Of a DNA stretch of 64,000 bases, positions 35,565 to 43,794 are shown one piece after another. The stretch is from positions 620,001 to 684,000 of the forward strand of contig NZ_SODU01000001.1 of NCBI RefSeq assembly GCF_004366075.1. Reading direction: 5' to 3'. The notes beneath the pieces were generated by a model, which saw only the letters and a list, made by a program, of their open reading frames with translations, was not told the origin of the DNA and ran no database searches. The DNA is from Kribbella pratensis (GTDB lineage: Bacteria; Actinomycetota; Actinomycetes; Propionibacteriales; Kribbellaceae). Position numbers and translations under genes: made by a program. The number at the start of each line of letters is the position of its first letter. Position 1 is the first letter of the stretch.

Positions 35565-35582
35565 TTGGAGTATCAACTCCAA
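35565..35582. promoter_or_regulatory. TetR operator palindrome TTGGAGT-N4-ACTCCAA
   Basis: A perfect 7-4-7 inverted repeat lies 19 bases before the TetR start. A further TTGGAGT half-site at 35530-35536 lies next to the SDR start. The arrangement fits control of both divergent genes by this repressor. Confidence 0.7.
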
Positions 35583-35601
35583 AATCTGTACGGTGGGTGG
35601 C

Positions 35602-36225
35602 ATGACCGAAATCGCACGGCGGCTGACCAGCAAAGGGCAGGCGACCCGGGACCGGATCGTCGTGGCCGCGGCGCGGCTGATGCTCGAGTACGGCGTCGCG
35701 CGCACCACGATCGAGGACATCCAGGTGGCGGCCGGCGTCAGCCCGTCGCAGCTGTACCACTACTTCCCCGGCAAGGACGCGCTGGTCTCGGCCGTCATCG
35801 ACCACCAGGCGACGCAGGCGCTCGACGTACAGCAAGGCTGTCTGGAGCGGCTCGACACGATCGACTCGCTCGGCCGGTGGCGGGACGTGATGGTCGGCAT
35901 CCTCACCGAGATGCAGTGCGTCGGCGGGTGCCCGCTCGGATCGCTGGCGAGCGACCTCTCGGACAGCGACCCGGTCGCCCGCACCCAGCTCGCCGCCGCC
36001 TTCGCGCGCTGGCAGGAGCTCATCCGTGATGGTCTGAGCGAAATGCAGGAACGCGGCGAGCTGGCCCGCGACGCCGACCCGGGGAACCTCGCCGTCGCGA
36101 TGCTCGCGGCAGTGCAGGGCGGGCTGCTGCTGAGTCAGGTGAATCGCGACCCCGCGCCGCTGCGCATCGCCGTCGACACCATGATCGACCACCTGCACGC
36201 CTTGACGCGCCCTGCCGTTCCGTAG
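35602..36225 (+). CDS. TetR-family transcriptional regulator
   Basis: A 207-residue repressor. The TetR HTH is at about 15-60 (ATRDRIVVAAARLM, then AGVSPSQLYHYFPGKDAL), and the ligand-binding domain contains CVGGCPLGSLASDLSDSD. That CxxxCPLG-type stretch is shared by a TetR_C_11-like group whose members often control divergent SDR genes and respond to electrophiles. Self-regulation through the adjacent palindrome is likely. Confidence 0.9.
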   Translation: MTEIARRLTSKGQATRDRIVVAAARLMLEYGVARTTIEDIQVAAGVSPSQLYHYFPGKDALVSAVIDHQATQALDVQQGCLERLDTIDSLGRWRDVMVGILTEMQCVGGCPLGSLASDLSDSDPVARTQLAAAFARWQELIRDGLSEMQERGELARDADPGNLAVAMLAAVQGGLLLSQVNRDPAPLRIAVDTMIDHLHALTRPAVP

Positions 36226-36235
36226 GGTTCGCGGT

Positions 36236-38305
36236 ATGGGTAGCAGTGTCTACGTTGCTTCGGTGGAGGGTACGACCGGGAAGTCGACGGTGGCTCTCGG
36301 GGTGCTTCACCAGTTGTCCCGGCGAGTCGGGCGGGTGGCGGTGTTCCGGCCGATCGTCCGCGCGGACACCGCGACACATGGCGGACGGGACTACGTTCTC
36401 GAGCTGCTGATCTCGCAAGACGCGGTCGAGCAGTCGTACGACGACGGCGTCGGGGTCACGTACGACGAGGTGCACGAGGATCCGGACGCGGCCCTGGACA
36501 CCATCGTCCAGCGCTATCACGCGGTTGCCGAGCACGCTGATGCGGTGCTGATCGTCGGCAGCGACTACACCGATGTCGGCACGCCGACCGAGTTCTCGTT
36601 CAACGCCAAGATCGCCGCGAACCTCGGCGCGCCGGTGCTGCTCGTGCTGAACGGGTTCGGCCGTACGCCGCACGACGTACGGGCGATCGCCGACATGGCC
36701 GTGGCCGAGCTCGCCGCGAACCACGGCTCGCTGTTCGCGGTGATCGCGAACCGCGTGGACGACGGCGAAGGCAAACCCCTCGTCGCGGCGCTCGACGGAA
36801 TCGGCGCGCCGGCGTTCGCGATCCCCGAGGAGCCGGTCCTGAACCAGCCGCTGGTCGCCGACCTGATGGCCCCGATCGACGGCCGGCTCCTGAGCGGTGA
36901 CCCGGAGCTCCTGACCCGCGAGGTCACCGGGCTGATGATCGCCGGGATGACGATGCCGAACGTGCTGGACCGGCTGTTCGACGGTGCCGCGGTCGTGACC
37001 GCCGGCGATCGCCCGGAGGTCGTGCTCGGCGTCCTGATGGCGCACGCGTCGCGGACCTTCCCGCAGATCGCGGCCATCGTGCTCAACGGCGGCTTCGAAC
37101 TCCCGGGCCAGGTGCAACGACTGATCGAGGGTCTCGGTGTCACGTTGCCGATCATCGAGACCGATCTCGGTACGCAGGCCACTTCCGCCAAGCTCACCGC
37201 CGTCCGCGGCCGGCTCACGAAGGACGCGCCGCGCAAGATCGACACGGCCCTGGCGCTCTTCGACCAGTACGTCGACGGTACGGCGCTCGTCGACCAGCTC
37301 GCACTTGCCCGCAGCAGCGCTGTGACGCCGCTCATGTTCGAGCATCAACTGGTCGACCGGGCCGTCTCCGATCGCAGGCACATCGTGCTACCGGAGGGCG
37401 AGGAGGAGCGGATCCTCCGCGCAGCCGACGTACTGCTGCGGCGGGGCGTCGCGGATCTCACGCTGCTCGGCGATCCGACCGCGATCAGCGCGAAGGCCGC
37501 GGCGCTCGGCGTCGACGTGACCGCGGCGAACGTCGTACATCCCGAGAACAGTGAGCTGACCGAGCAGTTCGCCGCCGAGTACCACCGGCTGCGGCAGCAT
37601 CGCGGCGTCGATCTCGACCGCGCCCGCGAACTGGTCCGCGACGTGTCGTACTTCGGCACGATGATGGTGCAGCTCGGACTCGCGGACGGGATGGTGTCGG
37701 GCGCCGTCCACACCACCGCGCACACCATCCGGCCGGCCCTCGAGGTGGTGAAGACGGTCCCGGATGTCTCGGTCGTCTCGTCGGTGTTCTTCATGTGCCT
37801 GCAGAACCAGGTCCTGGTGTACGGCGACTGCGCGGTGAACCCGGACCCGACGGCCGAACAGCTCGCCGACATCGCGATCTCGTCCGCCGCGACCGCGACC
37901 GCCTTCGGGGTCGAGCCGCGGGTCGCGATGCTGTCGTACTCGACCGGCACGTCCGGCGCCGGCACGGACGTGGAAAAGGTGTCCAAGGCAACGAACATCG
38001 TCCGCGAACGCGCACCGCAACTGCCGGTCGAGGGACCGATCCAGTACGACGCCGCCATCGACAGCGCGGTGGCACGGACGAAGCTGCCGGACTCCCCCGT
38101 CGCCGGACGGGCCACGGTGTTCGTGTTCCCCGACCTCAACACGGGCAACAACACGTACAAGGCAGTGCAGCGCTCGGCGAACGCCGTCGCGGTCGGCCCG
38201 GTACTGCAGGGCCTGCGCAAACCGGTCAACGACCTGTCGCGCGGCGCGACCGTCCGGGACATCATCAACACGGTCGCGATCACCGCGATCCAGGCCCAGT
38301 ATTGA
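36236..38305 (+). CDS. pta: Phosphate acetyltransferase
   Basis: A 689-residue long-form Pta. An N-terminal P-loop/dethiobiotin-synthetase-like domain is at about 1-220, opening VYVASVEGTTGKSTVALG. A DRTGG middle domain follows, and the catalytic PTA_PTB domain starts at about 360, with SGAVHTTAHTIRPAL and the C-terminal LNTGNNTYKAVQR. It interconverts acetyl-phosphate and acetyl-CoA. With xfp (9.8 kb) and ackA next door it completes the phosphoketolase route to acetate and ATP. A hairpin follows its stop, so ackA may be expressed separately. Confidence 0.96.
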   Translation: MGSSVYVASVEGTTGKSTVALGVLHQLSRRVGRVAVFRPIVRADTATHGGRDYVLELLISQDAVEQSYDDGVGVTYDEVHEDPDAALDTIVQRYHAVAEHADAVLIVGSDYTDVGTPTEFSFNAKIAANLGAPVLLVLNGFGRTPHDVRAIADMAVAELAANHGSLFAVIANRVDDGEGKPLVAALDGIGAPAFAIPEEPVLNQPLVADLMAPIDGRLLSGDPELLTREVTGLMIAGMTMPNVLDRLFDGAAVVTAGDRPEVVLGVLMAHASRTFPQIAAIVLNGGFELPGQVQRLIEGLGVTLPIIETDLGTQATSAKLTAVRGRLTKDAPRKIDTALALFDQYVDGTALVDQLALARSSAVTPLMFEHQLVDRAVSDRRHIVLPEGEEERILRAADVLLRRGVADLTLLGDPTAISAKAAALGVDVTAANVVHPENSELTEQFAAEYHRLRQHRGVDLDRARELVRDVSYFGTMMVQLGLADGMVSGAVHTTAHTIRPALEVVKTVPDVSVVSSVFFMCLQNQVLVYGDCAVNPDPTAEQLADIAISSAATATAFGVEPRVAMLSYSTGTSGAGTDVEKVSKATNIVRERAPQLPVEGPIQYDAAIDSAVARTKLPDSPVAGRATVFVFPDLNTGNNTYKAVQRSANAVAVGPVLQGLRKPVNDLSRGATVRDIINTVAITAIQAQY

Positions 38306-38307
38306 AT

Positions 38308-38326
38308 GCCGCGACTCCGTCGCGGC
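38308..38326 (+). terminator. Hairpin after pta
   Basis: GCCGCGAC and GTCGCGGC form an 8-bp stem with a three-base loop, starting two bases after the pta stop. No U tract follows, so termination may be partial. Confidence 0.5.
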
Positions 38327-38329
38327 GGG

Positions 38330-38417
38330 TCATGGGGCCTGTAACTCCCGGCCTTCCCTCGTCGCTCCAGTCGCTTCGCTCCCTCCGCTCCTCAGTCCAG
38401 GCCGGGAGGCCCCATGA
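38330..38417 (+). promoter_or_regulatory. Long hairpin enclosing the ackA ribosome site and start codon
   Basis: TCATGGGGCC (38330-38339) pairs with GGCCCCATGA (38408-38417), and CTCCCGGCCT (38345-38354) pairs with AGGCCGGGAG (38399-38408). Apart from a five-base bulge this is one long stem. Its 3' arm contains both GGGAGG and the ackA ATG, so ackA translation would be blocked unless the stem is opened. Confidence 0.65.
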
Positions 38418-39601
38418 CCGAACAGGTGCTCGTAATCAATGCCGGATCGTCTTCCCTCAAGTACAGCCTCGTCGACGCGAAGTCGGGTGAGGCCGCGGCG
38501 ACGGGGCTCGTCGAGAAGATCGGCGAAGAGCAGAGCCACCACGTGCACCACGGGCCCGACGGCGAGTTCAACGACGACCGGGCGGTGGCTGATCACGAGG
38601 CCGCGCTGGAGGTCGCCGTACGGGCGTTCGAAACGCATGGTCCCGCGCTCGGTGAGGTGGACATCGTGGCCGTCGGGCACCGGGTCGTCCACGGCGGCGA
38701 CCGGTTCGCGGCGCCGGCGCTGGTCGACGACGAGTTGATCGCGGCGGTGACCGACCTGGTTCCGCTCGCGCCGCTGCACAATCCCGCGAATCTCGAGGGC
38801 ATCGAGGTCGCGCGGCGGCTGCTGCCGCACCTGCCGCATGTCGCGGTGTTCGACACCGCGTTCCATCAGACGCTGCCGCCGTACGCCTACACGTACGCGG
38901 TGCCGAGCTCCTGGCTGGACGAGTACGGCATCCGGCGGTACGGGTTCCACGGCACGTCGCACTCGTTCGTGTCCGGGCAGGCCGCCGCACTGCTCGGGCG
39001 CGAGCTCGAGGACGTGAACCTGATCGTGCTGCACCTCGGCAACGGTTGCTCCGCGACCGCCGTCCAGGGCGGCAGGTCGGTGGACACGTCGATGGGGCTG
39101 ACGCCGTTGGAGGGACTGGTGATGGGGACCCGGTCGGGCGATCTCGATCCGGCGATCCACGGGCTCCTCGCGCGGGTCGCGGGCCGGTCGGCCGAGGAGA
39201 CCGACCGGGCGCTGAACTCGGAGTCCGGGCTCAAGGGCCTCACCGGCGTGAACGACTTCCGCGAGGTGTCGCGCCGCCGGGCGGCCGGGGACGAGCGGGC
39301 AGAGCTCGCGTTCGACATCTACTGCTACCGCTTGAAGAAGTACATCGGCGCGTACTACGCCGTACTGGGAAGGGTCGACGCGATCGTCTTCACCGCCGGC
39401 GTCGGTCAGCACTCCGCCGAAGTCCGCGCTGCCGCCCTCAGCGGCCTGGAAGGCCTGGGCATCCACCTCGACCCGGTCCGCAACGCCGACCCCACCGACA
39501 ACATCGCCTCCGCCGAGGACAGCCCGGTCACAGTACTGGTCATCCCCACCAACGAGGAGTGGGAAATCGCCCGGCAGGCACTCGACGTCGTCCGCAGTTA
39601 G
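38414..39601 (+). CDS. ackA: Acetate kinase
   Basis: A 395-residue ASKHA-fold kinase. The N-terminal LVINAGSSSLKYSL (about 5-18) is the first family signature, and FHGTSHSFV (about 178) and HLGNGCSATA (about 205) form the nucleotide and substrate site. It converts acetyl-phosphate and ADP to acetate and ATP. GGGAGG lies five bases before the ATG but is paired in a long hairpin. The 3' end overlaps the convergent SulP gene by four bases. Confidence 0.96.
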   Translation: MTEQVLVINAGSSSLKYSLVDAKSGEAAATGLVEKIGEEQSHHVHHGPDGEFNDDRAVADHEAALEVAVRAFETHGPALGEVDIVAVGHRVVHGGDRFAAPALVDDELIAAVTDLVPLAPLHNPANLEGIEVARRLLPHLPHVAVFDTAFHQTLPPYAYTYAVPSSWLDEYGIRRYGFHGTSHSFVSGQAAALLGRELEDVNLIVLHLGNGCSATAVQGGRSVDTSMGLTPLEGLVMGTRSGDLDPAIHGLLARVAGRSAEETDRALNSESGLKGLTGVNDFREVSRRRAAGDERAELAFDIYCYRLKKYIGAYYAVLGRVDAIVFTAGVGQHSAEVRAAALSGLEGLGIHLDPVRNADPTDNIASAEDSPVTVLVIPTNEEWEIARQALDVVRS

Positions 39602-41268
39602 TCCGGCGGCTGATTGCGGAAGGCTTCTACCGCTGTGGGGAGGGTGTAGAAGACGCGGTCGGGGCCCAGGCGGTCGAGGAAGCCGGCGTTGTCCAGGTCG
39701 TCGCGGAGTTCTTGTTTGACCCGGGCGAGGGCCAGGACGATACCGCGGGACTTGAGGTCCTCGCGCAGCGCGTCGAGGGCGTCGAGCGCGGTGATGTCGA
39801 TCTCCACGTTCGCCTCGGTGTTCAGCAGGAACCAGCGCACCGGCGTCGTCGCCTGGTCGGCCGCGGCCAGCGCGCGGCGATGGAAGTCCTCGGCGTTCGC
39901 GAAGAACAACGGTGAGTCGTACCGGTACACGACCAGACCGGGCACCGGCACCGCATCCGGGTAGTCGTCGAGGTCGTGCATCCCCGCGATCCCGGGAACG
40001 TAGCCGAGGATCCCGTCGTGCGGCCGGGCGACGCGTCGCAGTACGTCGAGGACGGACAGCCCGACCGCGACGAGTACGCCGTTCAGGACGTCGAGCGCGA
40101 CCACACCGACGGTCGTTGCCACCGCCAGCAGGAACTCGCTGCGGCGGAACGACGCGATGCGGCGGAACTCCCCCAGTTCGATCAGGCGCAGCGCGGCGTA
40201 CACGACCAGGGCGCCGAGCGCGGGGATCGGGAACGTCTCGAGCAGCGGACCGGCGAAGAGCAACGTCGCGACGATCGTGAGCGCGGCCACCAGCGAGTAG
40301 ACCTGGCTCTTCGCATTGGAGGCGTCCGCGAGGGCCGTACGGCTGCCGCTGCTGCTGATCGGGAAGCCGCGCACGAGGCCCGCCGAGACGTTGGCCAGTC
40401 CGAGTACGAGCAGTTCCCGGCCCGAGTCGATGCGCCCGCCTCCGCCGCGGCTCTCGAAGGCGCGTGCGGTGAGGACCACGTCGGTGTAGCCGACCAGCGC
40501 GACGCCTACCGCAGGCAGGACGAGCAGACCAAGGTCCTGCACTGACAGTGCCGGCACGTGCGGCACAGGCAGACCGCTGGGAACCGAACCGACCAGTGCC
40601 ACTCCCCTGTCACCCAGATCAGCCGCCCAAGTCACTAGCGCTGCTAGCGCCACGACGACGAGCGGGCCGGGGATGCGCGGCGTCCAGCGCGCCAAGGCGA
40701 GCAGCAACGCCAGAGCCGCCACCGACAACATCACCGGAGCGACCTTCCAGTCACCGATCAGGCGGAGCGCGGACAGCACCTCCGCCGGTGGGGAGTCCCC
40801 TTTGACGGATGCGCCGGTGAGTCGTCCCAGCTGGCCGGTCATCATGATCACCGCGATACCGGCCAGGTAGCCGATCAGCACCGGCCTGGACAGCAGATCG
40901 GCCAGGAACCCGAGCCGTGCCGCCCAGCCGAGTAGACAGATCGCTCCTACCAGCAGTGCCAGTACGGCGGCCAACCCGGCGTACCGCGCCGGATCACCAG
41001 CGGCGAGCGGGCCGATCGCGGTGGCTGTGAGCAGCGCCGTCGTCGACTCCGGACCGAGTGACAGCAGCCGCGAAGAGCCGAGGAAGAAGTACAGCACCAA
41101 CGGACCGAGCGCGACCCACAACCCGGTCACCGCCGGCAGACCAGCGAGCTGCGCATACGCCATCACCTGGGGGACGAAGTACGCCGCGACGGTCAGGCCG
41201 GCGAGTACGTCGGCCCGCAACCAGCCCCGCTGATACTGGCGCAGCGTCTCGACTCCGGGAATCGTCAA
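39598..41268 (-). CDS. SulP-family anion transporter with STAS domain
   Basis: A 556-residue protein. About twelve membrane helices (residues 20-420) include the SulP start GWLRADVLAGLTVAAYFVPQ and LLSLGPESTTALL. A cytoplasmic STAS domain is at about 430-545 (YRYDSPLFFANAEDFHRR and DITALDALDALREDL). It transports sulfate, bicarbonate or another anion. It starts with TTG, supported by AAGGGGTG just upstream. The DosR-like box in the divergent gap lies 38 bases before it. Confidence 0.9.
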   Translation of the reverse strand: MTIPGVETLRQYQRGWLRADVLAGLTVAAYFVPQVMAYAQLAGLPAVTGLWVALGPLVLYFFLGSSRLLSLGPESTTALLTATAIGPLAAGDPARYAGLAAVLALLVGAICLLGWAARLGFLADLLSRPVLIGYLAGIAVIMMTGQLGRLTGASVKGDSPPAEVLSALRLIGDWKVAPVMLSVAALALLLALARWTPRIPGPLVVVALAALVTWAADLGDRGVALVGSVPSGLPVPHVPALSVQDLGLLVLPAVGVALVGYTDVVLTARAFESRGGGGRIDSGRELLVLGLANVSAGLVRGFPISSSGSRTALADASNAKSQVYSLVAALTIVATLLFAGPLLETFPIPALGALVVYAALRLIELGEFRRIASFRRSEFLLAVATTVGVVALDVLNGVLVAVGLSVLDVLRRVARPHDGILGYVPGIAGMHDLDDYPDAVPVPGLVVYRYDSPLFFANAEDFHRRALAAADQATTPVRWFLLNTEANVEIDITALDALDALREDLKSRGIVLALARVKQELRDDLDNAGFLDRLGPDRVFYTLPTAVEAFRNQPPD

Positions 41269-41305
41269 GCTTCACCCCTTTCGGGAAACAGTGTCCTTCC
41301 TGCTC

Positions 41306-41320
41306 GGGACTTTCGGCCCT
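41306..41320. promoter_or_regulatory. DosR/DevR-like box GGGACTTTCGGCCCT
   Basis: The 15-base sequence matches the DosR consensus type (GGGAC, about five bases, GnCCC). It is centred between the divergent SulP and PPOX genes, about 35 bases from each start. Acg-type nitroreductase and PPOX genes nearby are typical DosR-regulon members in mycobacteria. Confidence 0.6.
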
Positions 41321-41354
41321 ACTGCCACGCTCGAAGTCGCCGGACTGTTGACTC

Positions 41355-41807
41355 GTGGACACCACTAGGACAGCGCGGCAGTTCGACAGTTCCCGCCTGG
41401 AGATCATCGGGCCGGCGGACTGTGTGCGGCTGTTCGCGTCCGTGCCGCTCGGCCGGCTGGTTTACACCCACGGCGGTCTGCCCGCGGTCCGCCTGGTCAA
41501 CTTCGTCGTCGACGATGACACGATCGTGTTCAGCACCGGCCAGGGCGACAAGTTCCGGGCCGCCGAGCGGGGCGACGTGGTCGCGTTCGAGGCCGACGAG
41601 GTCGATGCGGAGCGGCATGTCGGGTGGACGGTGACGGCGATCGGGCATCTGTCCGTGGTGACGGACGACGAGGCCGCCGAGTTGCGTCGTACGTTGGCCC
41701 TGCATTCCTGGATGCCGATGGAGGAGCCGCAGCTCGTCCGGCTCGGAATCGAGTCCGTCCAGGGCCGGCGCCTGGTCCCGTGGGGCCGGCGTCCGCGCTT
41801 GTGCTAG
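41355..41807 (+). CDS. Pyridoxamine 5'-phosphate oxidase-like flavin-binding protein
   Basis: A 150-residue PPOX-fold protein. The split-barrel sequence VPLGRLVYTHGGLPAVRLVNF is followed by DTIVFSTGQGDKFRAAERG and a Trp-bearing second half. Proteins like this bind FMN or F420 and occur in DosR regulons. The start is GTG, with no strong ribosome site. A DosR-like box lies 35 bases upstream. Confidence 0.85.
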   Translation: MDTTRTARQFDSSRLEIIGPADCVRLFASVPLGRLVYTHGGLPAVRLVNFVVDDDTIVFSTGQGDKFRAAERGDVVAFEADEVDAERHVGWTVTAIGHLSVVTDDEAAELRRTLALHSWMPMEEPQLVRLGIESVQGRRLVPWGRRPRLC

Positions 41808-41851
41808 TCGCCACTGTCCCTGGCGTGGTCGGCCGAACGGCCCATCAAGTC

Positions 41852-41864
41852 GGGACTCTTGCCC
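41852..41864 (+). promoter_or_regulatory. Second, weaker DosR-like box
   Basis: GGGACTCTTGCCC lies 51 bases before the nitroreductase start. It keeps GGGACT and GCCC but departs from the better box in the middle. Confidence 0.4.
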
Positions 41865-41914
41865 GCAGCGCCGCTCATGCTCCCGCGACGAAGCTGAAGG
41901 TGGAGGTGGATCCC

Positions 41915-42886
41915 ATGAGCGATCAGTTGACCAAAGAGCACATCGACGTCCTCTTGGCGGCGGCCGTCGCCGCGCCGAGTATGCACAACACCCAGCCGTG
42001 GCGGTTCGAGATCGACGGTCACGTGATCGACGTCTACCTGGACGGCTCCCGCACGCTTCCCGCCGAGGACCCGACCGGCCGGGCGATGCGGATCGCCGCC
42101 GGCGCCGCCACCTTCAACCTCCGCTGCGCAGCCGAGACCCTCGGGTACGGCACGTGGTTCGGGCTGGCGCCGTACCCGAGAGAAGAGCCTGATCTGCTCG
42201 CCCGGATCGTGATCGAACCCAGCGCGACCGGGAACGACGAGCTGCGCGATCTCGCCGTACAGATCCCCTATCGCCACACCGACCGGAACCCGTCGGACAC
42301 CACGCCGGTCGCCGAGGGTACGCGGATCTCGCTGATGCAGGCGGCGTACGCCGAGGGCGCGCAGCTCACCTGGCTCGCCGAGGACGACGTCCGCACGGTT
42401 CTCGATCTGGTGCTCGACACCGACCTGCGCGAGATCGGCGACTGGCACCGCCGCGCCGAACGCGCCCACTGGGTCGGCGGCGAACGAATCGCCGACGGCA
42501 TTCCCAGCTCGGCGCTCGGCCCGCGCTCCGCCACCTATCCGGCGGCTGTCCGCGACATGGCGACCCGGCCGACCGACCGCGTGCGGGTCGAGCGGCAGTT
42601 CGAACAGGTCCCGGACATCGCCGTACTCTCGACCGACGTCGACGAGCCCTCCGACCAGGTCGCGGCAGGCGCAGCGCTCGAACGCGTGCTGCTCACCGCG
42701 ACGCGGGAAGGTGTCAGCGCCTCGTTCCTCAACCAGCCGCTCGAGTACGACGATCTGCGCTGCCGTGTCCAGCGCCTCACGGGACTGCCCGGCCACGCGC
42801 ACATGATCATCCGCTTCGGCCACCATCGATCCGGTTCGGCAACCGCCCGCCGGCCGCTCGCCGAGTTCCTGAAGGAGCAGTCATGA
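41915..42886 (+). CDS. Acg-family nitroreductase-like protein
   Basis: A 323-residue duplicated nitroreductase fold of the Acg (Rv2032) type. The N-terminal LLAAAVAAPSMHNTQPWRF is the diagnostic FMN-side motif, and a second half-motif lies in VLLTATREGVSASFLNQPLE. Acg proteins bind FMN without known nitroreductase activity and are strongly hypoxia-induced in mycobacteria. GGAGGTGG precedes the ATG at 41915. It heads an operon with two small genes. Confidence 0.92.
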   Translation: MSDQLTKEHIDVLLAAAVAAPSMHNTQPWRFEIDGHVIDVYLDGSRTLPAEDPTGRAMRIAAGAATFNLRCAAETLGYGTWFGLAPYPREEPDLLARIVIEPSATGNDELRDLAVQIPYRHTDRNPSDTTPVAEGTRISLMQAAYAEGAQLTWLAEDDVRTVLDLVLDTDLREIGDWHRRAERAHWVGGERIADGIPSSALGPRSATYPAAVRDMATRPTDRVRVERQFEQVPDIAVLSTDVDEPSDQVAAGAALERVLLTATREGVSASFLNQPLEYDDLRCRVQRLTGLPGHAHMIIRFGHHRSGSATARRPLAEFLKEQS

Positions 42887-43236
42887 CCCCGTTGCGCCAG
42901 GAGATCGACCGCTGGGAGGCCGACCTCAGGAACCTCGCCCAGACCAGCTCGTCCGACGGTTGGTTCCTTGAAGAGCGCCGGCTGGCCGAGGCCCAGCACA
43001 CCCTGGTCGCCTTCCGCGGCCACATCCTGCCGCTGCTGATCGCGCGGCCGCCGTACGACGCTGTCGTCGCCGAGTTCGAACACCTGCTCGACGATCTCGA
43101 GGACGACCGCAACGAGCTGTTCCGGACAGTCCACTCCAGCGCGTCGCATCAGCGGATCGCGGAGACCGTGGCCGCCCTGCGCGCTCTCGGCCGGGTCGCC
43201 CTCAGTATCCAAGTGCCGGTTGCCGACGTACATTGA
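42883..43236 (+). CDS. Small helical protein downstream of the Acg-like gene
   Basis: A 117-residue, mostly helical, acidic protein with Glu/Arg-rich segments (DDLEDDRNELFRTVH) and no motif I recognise. Its ATG overlaps the nitroreductase stop by four bases, so it is translated with it and probably shares hypoxia or redox control. Confidence 0.72.
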   Translation: MTPLRQEIDRWEADLRNLAQTSSSDGWFLEERRLAEAQHTLVAFRGHILPLLIARPPYDAVVAEFEHLLDDLEDDRNELFRTVHSSASHQRIAETVAALRALGRVALSIQVPVADVH

Positions 43237-43253
43237 GTGATGGTGATGCACCG

Positions 43254-43727
43254 ATGCCCCAGGTGAGATTTCACAGCGACGAATTGACCGCAGTACGACG
43301 GGGTCACCTTGTCCCCGAGCAGTTGACGGACTGGGTTCCTTCGGCCTGTGCCGCGGTGGCCGAGCACCTGCGGCACCACGGCATCGCTCCGACCGGCTAC
43401 CCGTTCGCCCGCTGGCATCCGCTGCCCGGCGGGGAGATCGAGGCCGAAGCCGGCTTCCCGATCAGCGCGCCGATCGCGGACTGCGGAGAGGTCGAAGTGT
43501 CCTCCCTGCCCGCCGGACCGGTGGTCGCCGTCTGGCACACCGACCCGGACGAGAAACTCCCGCTCAGCTACCACGCCGTCCAGGACTGGCTGGAAACCGA
43601 GGAAGCGATCGCGACCGGGGACAGCTGGGAGATCTACCACGACCTCCCCACCTGCGAGCGCGTCGGAACCCGCATAGAGATCGTCCAGCCGATCACCTTC
43701 CCGACCGCGCCGCCGCACCGCAACTGA
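43254..43727 (+). CDS. GyrI-like (effector-binding domain) protein
   Basis: A 157-residue protein with the GyrI/SOUL-like effector-binding pattern. Elements include LTDWVPSACAAVAEHL, TGYPFARW, VEVSSLPAGPVVAVWHTD and the C-terminal DSWEIYHDLPT...RIEIVQPI. It lacks a DNA-binding domain and may bind small ligands directly. The ATG at 43254 is preferred; an in-frame TTG at 43233 overlaps the previous stop. It is third in the nitroreductase operon. Confidence 0.72.
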   Translation: MPQVRFHSDELTAVRRGHLVPEQLTDWVPSACAAVAEHLRHHGIAPTGYPFARWHPLPGGEIEAEAGFPISAPIADCGEVEVSSLPAGPVVAVWHTDPDEKLPLSYHAVQDWLETEEAIATGDSWEIYHDLPTCERVGTRIEIVQPITFPTAPPHRN

Positions 43728-43740
43728 GGCGGCCCCAACC

Positions 43741-43794
43741 GGCTCAGCGGGCTCAGCGGGCTCAGCGGGCTCAGCGGGCTCAGCGGGCTCAGCG
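43741..43794. repeat. Six tandem copies of a 9-bp unit
   Basis: GGCTCAGCG is repeated six times without a mismatch between two convergent genes. The TGA stop of the minus-strand ACT-domain gene lies inside the sixth copy, so read-through of that stop would add Ser-Pro-Leu repeats. It is probably a recent slippage expansion. Confidence 0.9.

Noticed and set aside
43741..43794. CRISPR array
   Set aside because: The 9-bp units are contiguous, with no spacers and no cas genes.
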